A stretch of 64,000 nt of DNA, from positions 1,004,505 through 1,068,504 of the forward strand of contig NZ_JAIWNA010000001.1 of NCBI RefSeq assembly GCF_020216065.1. Reading direction: 5' to 3'. Positions 59,777-64,000 of this stretch are shown one piece after another. Positions within the stretch are counted from its first letter, which is position 1. Each line of letters starts with the position of its first letter. Made by a program: the position numbers and the translations under genes. This stretch comes from Nocardia rosealba. Lineage in GTDB: Bacteria; Actinomycetota; Actinomycetes; Mycobacteriales; Mycobacteriaceae. The notes under the pieces were generated by a model. That model saw only the letters and a program-made list of their open reading frames with translations. It had not been told where the DNA came from and searched no databases.

Positions 59777-62164
59777 CTACTCGGCAACGAACTCGGCCTC
59801 GCGTTCGACCGCATCGATGGTGGCCTGCGGAACCTGGATCGGGCCGGGTGTGTAGGTGATCGCGCGGAGGGGGCCGGTGTAGCGGAAGGGGCCGCGGCGT
59901 TCGCGTAGGTCCCAGGACACCGGGCCGCGGGCGTCGATGCCGACGGAGATGCCGGTCCACGGTGCCATGCCGACGAGCTGGACCTGGTCGGTGAGTTCGG
60001 CGAGTGGGGTGCCGTCGGCTTCGACGACGAAGTCCCAGCGCAGGTGGGGACGCACGGCGGCGCGGACGGTGACAGTGCGGGTGCCGACGGGCAGTGGTGT
60101 GCCCACCGACGCGTAGCGGCCGTAACTGTTCACGCCGAGCACCACCTCGCCGTGCTCGATGTAGAGCAGGTAGCCGCCGAGCGGGTCACCGTGGGCGACG
60201 AGTACGCCTTCGTCGCCGCCCCGGTAACCGGTGGGCACGGATCGGTCACCGGTTCGCGAGGGGGAGGTGGCTGCGCCCAGTTCGGCGGTGATGGTGAAGT
60301 CGCGGTAGGCGATCAGCCGTTGTGACCGGTAGCGCTCGAGGGTCGGGGTGCCGGGGAGCAGGCGTACCGGGTCGGCCAGGCGGGCCTCCTCCGGGCGCCT
60401 GCGGAACAGGTCGGCGCGGGTGAGGAGCGGGAAAACCGTATTGGCCCAAGCTGATTCGTCCCAGGCGGCGGCGAGTTCGGCGGCCTTGTCCGGATACTGT
60501 GCGGAAAGGTCGTGCAGCTCGGTGGGGTCGGCGCGCACATCGAAGAGCTGCCAGTCGGGTGCGTCGAGGTCGGCGCCCGCTTCGTGGAGCGAGAGCAGTT
60601 TCCATCCGTCACGATAGAAGCCGCGATGACCGGTCATCTCCGAATACTGCTCGGTGTGCAGGGTCGGTGCGGAGGCGTCACGGAGCAGGGCGGCGGCGGA
60701 TACGCCGTCGAAGTCCTTGGCCGGTAGGCCGTGACGGACCGACGGCCGGTCCAGCCCGGCGAATTCCAGCAGGGTCGGCGCCAGGTCGGTGACATAGGCG
60801 TACTCGTGCCGGATACCGGTGTCGTTGTCCTTGCGCGGCAAGCCTTTCGGCCACGACACGATCAGCGGCACCCGGACCCCGCCGGCGAAGGTCTGCCCCT
60901 TGTAGAAGCGGAACGGCGTGTTCGACGCCTGCCCCCAGCCACGCGGGTAGTGCACCCCGAGCTTGGCGGTACCGATCAGTTCCTCGTCGTGGGGCACGTC
61001 GCCCACCCAGTCGGGGTCGTCGATGTGGGCGAACTCGGCGAAATAGGAGCGGGTGCCCTCCGGCCCGCCCTCGGCGGTGCCGCCGTTGTCGGAGGTGAAC
61101 ACGATGACCGTGTTGTCGAGCTCGCCCAGTTCCTCGAGCAGGTCGACGATGCGGCCCAGACTCTGGTCGATGCTGTCGACCATGCCCGCGTACACCTCCA
61201 TGTACCGGGCGTACCGCCGCTGCTCGGCAGCCGTCAGCGAATCCCATTCCGCTGCTTCGTATCCCGGCTCGGTATTGCGTGGCTTCTGCTGGGTGCCCGG
61301 CGGGAAGAGGCCCTGTGCCAGCTGCTCGGCGAAGCGTTTCCGGCGCAATTCGTCCCAGCCCTCGTCGTACCGTCCGCGGTACTTGGCCTGGTCCTGCGCC
61401 TTCGCCTGCAACGGTCCGTGCATGGCGACGTGCGCGAAATACAGGAAGAACGGTTTCGTCGCGTCGTGCGCGCGCAGGTCCTTGATGTAGGACAGTGCCT
61501 TGTCGGTGAGGTCGTCGGTGAGGTAGTAGCCGGGCGGATACTCCTCGACGTCGACGACGGAACTGTCGGAAACCAGTTGGTTCGGGTAGTAGAAGGAATT
61601 GAGGCCTTCCAGCGATCCGTAGTACCGGTCGAATCCGCGCTGCGTCGGCCATGAATTCCGGTGCGCCGCCGGATTCATCGTGGCATCACGCACCAGATGC
61701 CATTTGCCCACCGCGTAGGTGGCATAACCGTTGTCCCGCAATATCTCTGGCAGGGTGAGCACGTCGTCGGCCAGTTCCAGGCGCAGCCCGGGATACCCGG
61801 GATCGGCGTTGGCGACGAATCCGAAGCCCGCGCGGTGTGGATTGATACCGGTGAGCAACGCCGCGCGCGACGGGGAGCACAGCGGGGTGGTGTGGTAATT
61901 CGACAGTCGCACACCCGTCGCGGCGAGCCGATCCAGTGTGGGCGTGGCGATCTCGGAACCGTACGGACCGATATCGCTGTAACCCATATCGTCCACGAGG
62001 ACGACGACGATATTCGGCGCACCGGCGGGCGCCGTGGCAGGCGAGGTCCAATCCGGCGTGGAATCGGCGGAGGTACGTCCGATCGAGCCTGCGAAAGATT
62101 CGTAACCGCGTGCGTGGGGTGGAACTGGCATTCCCGCAGTGAACTGGACGAAATGGCTGGTCAC
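59777..62164 (-). CDS. Arylsulfatase
   Basis: This 795-residue sulfatase has the formylglycine motif CSPSRAALLTG near residue 96, metal-binding VVLVDDMGYSDIG near 55 and later VIVFTSDNGGTAEGG. The C-terminal 200 residues form an extra beta-rich domain. No signal peptide is seen, typical of cytoplasmic actinobacterial sulfatases; formylglycine-generating enzyme would be needed elsewhere. It is divergent from a peptide-type ABC transporter that may import its substrate. Confidence 0.9.
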   Translation of the reverse strand: MTSHFVQFTAGMPVPPHARGYESFAGSIGRTSADSTPDWTSPATAPAGAPNIVVVLVDDMGYSDIGPYGSEIATPTLDRLAATGVRLSNYHTTPLCSPSRAALLTGINPHRAGFGFVANADPGYPGLRLELADDVLTLPEILRDNGYATYAVGKWHLVRDATMNPAAHRNSWPTQRGFDRYYGSLEGLNSFYYPNQLVSDSSVVDVEEYPPGYYLTDDLTDKALSYIKDLRAHDATKPFFLYFAHVAMHGPLQAKAQDQAKYRGRYDEGWDELRRKRFAEQLAQGLFPPGTQQKPRNTEPGYEAAEWDSLTAAEQRRYARYMEVYAGMVDSIDQSLGRIVDLLEELGELDNTVIVFTSDNGGTAEGGPEGTRSYFAEFAHIDDPDWVGDVPHDEELIGTAKLGVHYPRGWGQASNTPFRFYKGQTFAGGVRVPLIVSWPKGLPRKDNDTGIRHEYAYVTDLAPTLLEFAGLDRPSVRHGLPAKDFDGVSAAALLRDASAPTLHTEQYSEMTGHRGFYRDGWKLLSLHEAGADLDAPDWQLFDVRADPTELHDLSAQYPDKAAELAAAWDESAWANTVFPLLTRADLFRRRPEEARLADPVRLLPGTPTLERYRSQRLIAYRDFTITAELGAATSPSRTGDRSVPTGYRGGDEGVLVAHGDPLGGYLLYIEHGEVVLGVNSYGRYASVGTPLPVGTRTVTVRAAVRPHLRWDFVVEADGTPLAELTDQVQLVGMAPWTGISVGIDARGPVSWDLRERRGPFRYTGPLRAITYTPGPIQVPQATIDAVEREAEFVAE

Positions 62165-62216
62165 CAGGGTTAGATGCAGCCTGCGCGGAATCGGTGACCG
62201 GTGTCGCGCACATTGT

Positions 62217-62222
62217 TAGCGT
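62217..62222 (+). promoter_or_regulatory. -10 element of a leaderless promoter
   Basis: TAGCGT lies 7 nt before GTG 62230. Confidence 0.6.
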
Positions 62223-62229
62223 CGCTGTC

Positions 62230-63816
62230 GTGTCAACGAACAATGCATCGCGTGGCGGTATCCATCGCCGAAATTTCCTGCGCACCAGCGGTATCGCTGC
62301 CGCGGCCATCTTCGGTGGGGCGGCCCTCGCGGCGTGCACCTCCGCGGTCTCGGAGCAGAAGGCAGGCGGCGACGACGCGACGCCGGTGCGCGGTGGCACC
62401 TTGAAGGTCGGCATCCGTGAGGACCTGGTGCCCGCCAACCTGCTCACCAATACCGCCGCCACCCCGGTGCTCGTCGGCCTGGTCTACGAATCGCTGATCC
62501 GCTACCCGAACGATTCACTCGAACCACAGCCGCTGCTGGCCAAGGCCTGGCAGCTCGCCGCCGACGGCCGATCGGTGAGTCTGGATCTGCGCGACGACGT
62601 GAAATTCCACAGCGGGCGCGTATTCACCCCCAAGGATGTGGAGTTCTCGATCCGCACCTACGCCGACCCGAAATGGTCGGCGCAGTTGCGGTCCACCGCC
62701 GCCGCGGTGACCGAATTCGATATCGTCTCGCCCACCCGGATCGTCCTGCGTTTCGCCCATCCGGTGAGCAATATCTTCGATCTGCTCGATACGGTGCCCA
62801 TTCTCGACAGCGAAACCGCCGACAAACTCGGCACCGGTGAAACCTATATCGGCACCGGGCCGTTCACCTTCGTGCAGCGAATTCCGAATTCGCAGCTGAT
62901 CTTCGCGAAGAACACCGGGTACTGGCTCCCGGATCGTCCCTACCTCGACCGGGTGGAGGTCTCGATCGTCCCCGATCCGCAGGCTCTGCTGAACGCACTC
63001 AAGACCGGTCAGGTCGCCGCCGCGCGCGAACTCAGCTTCCGCGACGCCGAAAACCTTTCCAACAGTGGCGGTTTCACCGTGCACAATCTCGAGGGCGCCG
63101 AACTGCAGACCTATGTGGGGGTCAATGTCTCCGAGCCCGCGCTGGCGGATGTGCGGGTGCGGCAAGCCATCGCGTACGCGCTGGACCGCGAACGGATCGT
63201 CGACGAGGTCTTTCGCGGCGCGGGCTATCCACTGAATGTGCCGTGGCCGAAGAATTCTCCTGCGTTCGACGAGTCGCTCAACACCAGGTACGGCAGAGAT
63301 GTCGGCAAGGCCAAGGCGCTGCTGGCCCAGGTGACCAAGCCACCGCGCCTGCCGTTGACTTTCGCGCCCGGGTTCGAGGCGACCGCCCAGATCGTGCAGG
63401 CCAACCTGGCCGAGGTGGGCATCGAGGTGGATCTCGACCCGATAGACAACGCAGCTTTCGTGAAACAACTGACCGGCCAGCAATTCCGCGGGCTGTGGGT
63501 GACCGACCACTCGTGGGCACAGTTCGTGCCGTCGACCCTCACCGTGAGTGCGTACCCGTTCAACGCCCGCCGCAACGCCTCTCGCTACGAGTCGCCCGCC
63601 TACACCGCGGCCGCCGATGCCGCATGGCAACTGCCGCAGGGCACAGGGCCCGACGCGGTGCGCGCCTACCGCGCCGTGACGGATCAGCTGCTCGAAGGGC
63701 TGTTCCTGATCGAAATCGGTGTGCGTTTCCAGCAGTACTCCACCAGCAACACGGTGCACGGATTCGCCTGGACCAAGCGCCGCGAACCCGTACTCACCGA
63801 CACGTTCCTGTCATGA
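62230..63816 (+). CDS. ABC transporter substrate-binding lipoprotein, peptide/nickel type
   Basis: This 528-residue family-5 solute-binding protein has a Tat-like lipoprotein signal (HRRNFLRTSGIAAAAIFGG then AALAAC with the lipobox Cys). The mature protein shows LVYESLIRYPNDSLEPQPLLAKAW and GTGPFTFV typical of oligopeptide/dipeptide binding proteins. GTG 62230 is chosen from the -10 element 7 nt upstream; the frame opens at 62194. It overlaps the permease gene (ATGA). Confidence 0.9.
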   Translation: MSTNNASRGGIHRRNFLRTSGIAAAAIFGGAALAACTSAVSEQKAGGDDATPVRGGTLKVGIREDLVPANLLTNTAATPVLVGLVYESLIRYPNDSLEPQPLLAKAWQLAADGRSVSLDLRDDVKFHSGRVFTPKDVEFSIRTYADPKWSAQLRSTAAAVTEFDIVSPTRIVLRFAHPVSNIFDLLDTVPILDSETADKLGTGETYIGTGPFTFVQRIPNSQLIFAKNTGYWLPDRPYLDRVEVSIVPDPQALLNALKTGQVAAARELSFRDAENLSNSGGFTVHNLEGAELQTYVGVNVSEPALADVRVRQAIAYALDRERIVDEVFRGAGYPLNVPWPKNSPAFDESLNTRYGRDVGKAKALLAQVTKPPRLPLTFAPGFEATAQIVQANLAEVGIEVDLDPIDNAAFVKQLTGQQFRGLWVTDHSWAQFVPSTLTVSAYPFNARRNASRYESPAYTAAADAAWQLPQGTGPDAVRAYRAVTDQLLEGLFLIEIGVRFQQYSTSNTVHGFAWTKRREPVLTDTFLS

Positions 63817-64000
63817 CGCGCTACCTGCTGCACCGCCTACCCTCGGCGCTGCTCGTCCTGTTCGGCGCGTCGGTGCTGATCTTCCTGCTGCTGCGCCTGG
63901 TGCCGGGCGATCCGGCCACCATCCTGGCGGGCAACGACGCGACACCCGAATCCGTCGCGGCCATCCGGCACCAGCTCGGCCTCGACCAGTCGATTCCCGT
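63813..64000 (+). CDS. ABC transporter permease, DppB/OppB type (partial)
   Basis: This gene is cut by the window end. The N-terminal 62 residues (MTRYLLHRLPSALLVLFGAS then a membrane segment and RLVPGDPATILAGNDATPE) are typical of the first permease of oligopeptide-type ABC transporters. It is coupled to the binding protein. Confidence 0.87.
   Translation, partial: MTRYLLHRLPSALLVLFGASVLIFLLLRLVPGDPATILAGNDATPESVAAIRHQLGLDQSIP

Overview
The window is high-GC actinobacterial chromosome, most likely from Nocardia or a close relative in the Mycobacteriales. This is inferred from strong third-position GC bias, frequent GTG starts, frequent leaderless promoters (TANNNT about 7 nt before the start codon), an antigen-85-like esterase, a mycothiol-type DinB protein, MoeZ, WhiB1, SigH/RshA and PdtaS. 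No organism-specific marker was used.

Region 1 (1-19040) is a conserved core block with the gene order seen around Rv3205c-Rv3223c of Mycobacterium tuberculosis: sigH-rshA, bL37, a biotinyl protein of the TB7.3 type, pdtaS, whiB1, a diacylglycerol-kinase-like gene, a small membrane protein, endonuclease V, GNAT, a histidine phosphatase, a beta-propeller membrane protein, rhlE, a ferritin-like protein, TB9.4 (DUF3107), TetR, a DUF3152 metalloprotease-like protein, moeZ and a TIGR02569-like protein. An alpha/beta hydrolase and a divergent xre/yceI pair appear as additions to that order. Five copies of a roughly 105-bp intergenic repeat sit at these junctions.

Region 2 (19051-29544) is nitrate/nitrite assimilation. 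It holds a NarK transporter, a FadR-type regulator divergent from a CynX/NimT-type transporter, and then narK-nirB-nirD-nnaR-sirB. The last four genes make the siroheme nitrite reductase, its HemD-like regulator and the chelatase for its siroheme cofactor. A GlnR-type half box lies upstream of this operon. Region 5 adds narGHJI, the membrane nitrate reductase that would supply nitrite.

Region 3 (29545-40065) is an accessory segment rich in regulators: LysR/SDR, a Pro/Gly-rich membrane protein, TetR, a GlxA-type regulator divergent from an NAD(P)-binding protein, a secreted mycolyltransferase-like esterase, an Ig-like secreted protein, small proteins and a large STAND-ATPase LuxR regulator.

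Region 4 (40069-47458) holds a TetR gene divergent from a translationally coupled operon (flavin monooxygenase, beta-lactamase-fold esterase, acyl-CoA synthetase), with a perfect palindromic operator between them. It continues with an unknown small protein, a DinB-like protein and an Old Yellow Enzyme-type oxidoreductase preceded by a KstR-like box.

Region 5 (47505-64000) has narGHJI, an alanine/glycine:cation symporter, a compact methionine-salvage operon (mtnA-mtnB fusion, mtnD, mtnC), an arylsulfatase, and divergently a peptide-type ABC transporter whose permease runs off the window.

I did not find a clearly new multi-gene system. The most interesting unexplained items are the dispersed intergenic repeat family, an orphan plus-strand terminator behind a leaderless promoter next to whiB1, a 28-bp tandem array, and the unusual MtnA-MtnB fusion.
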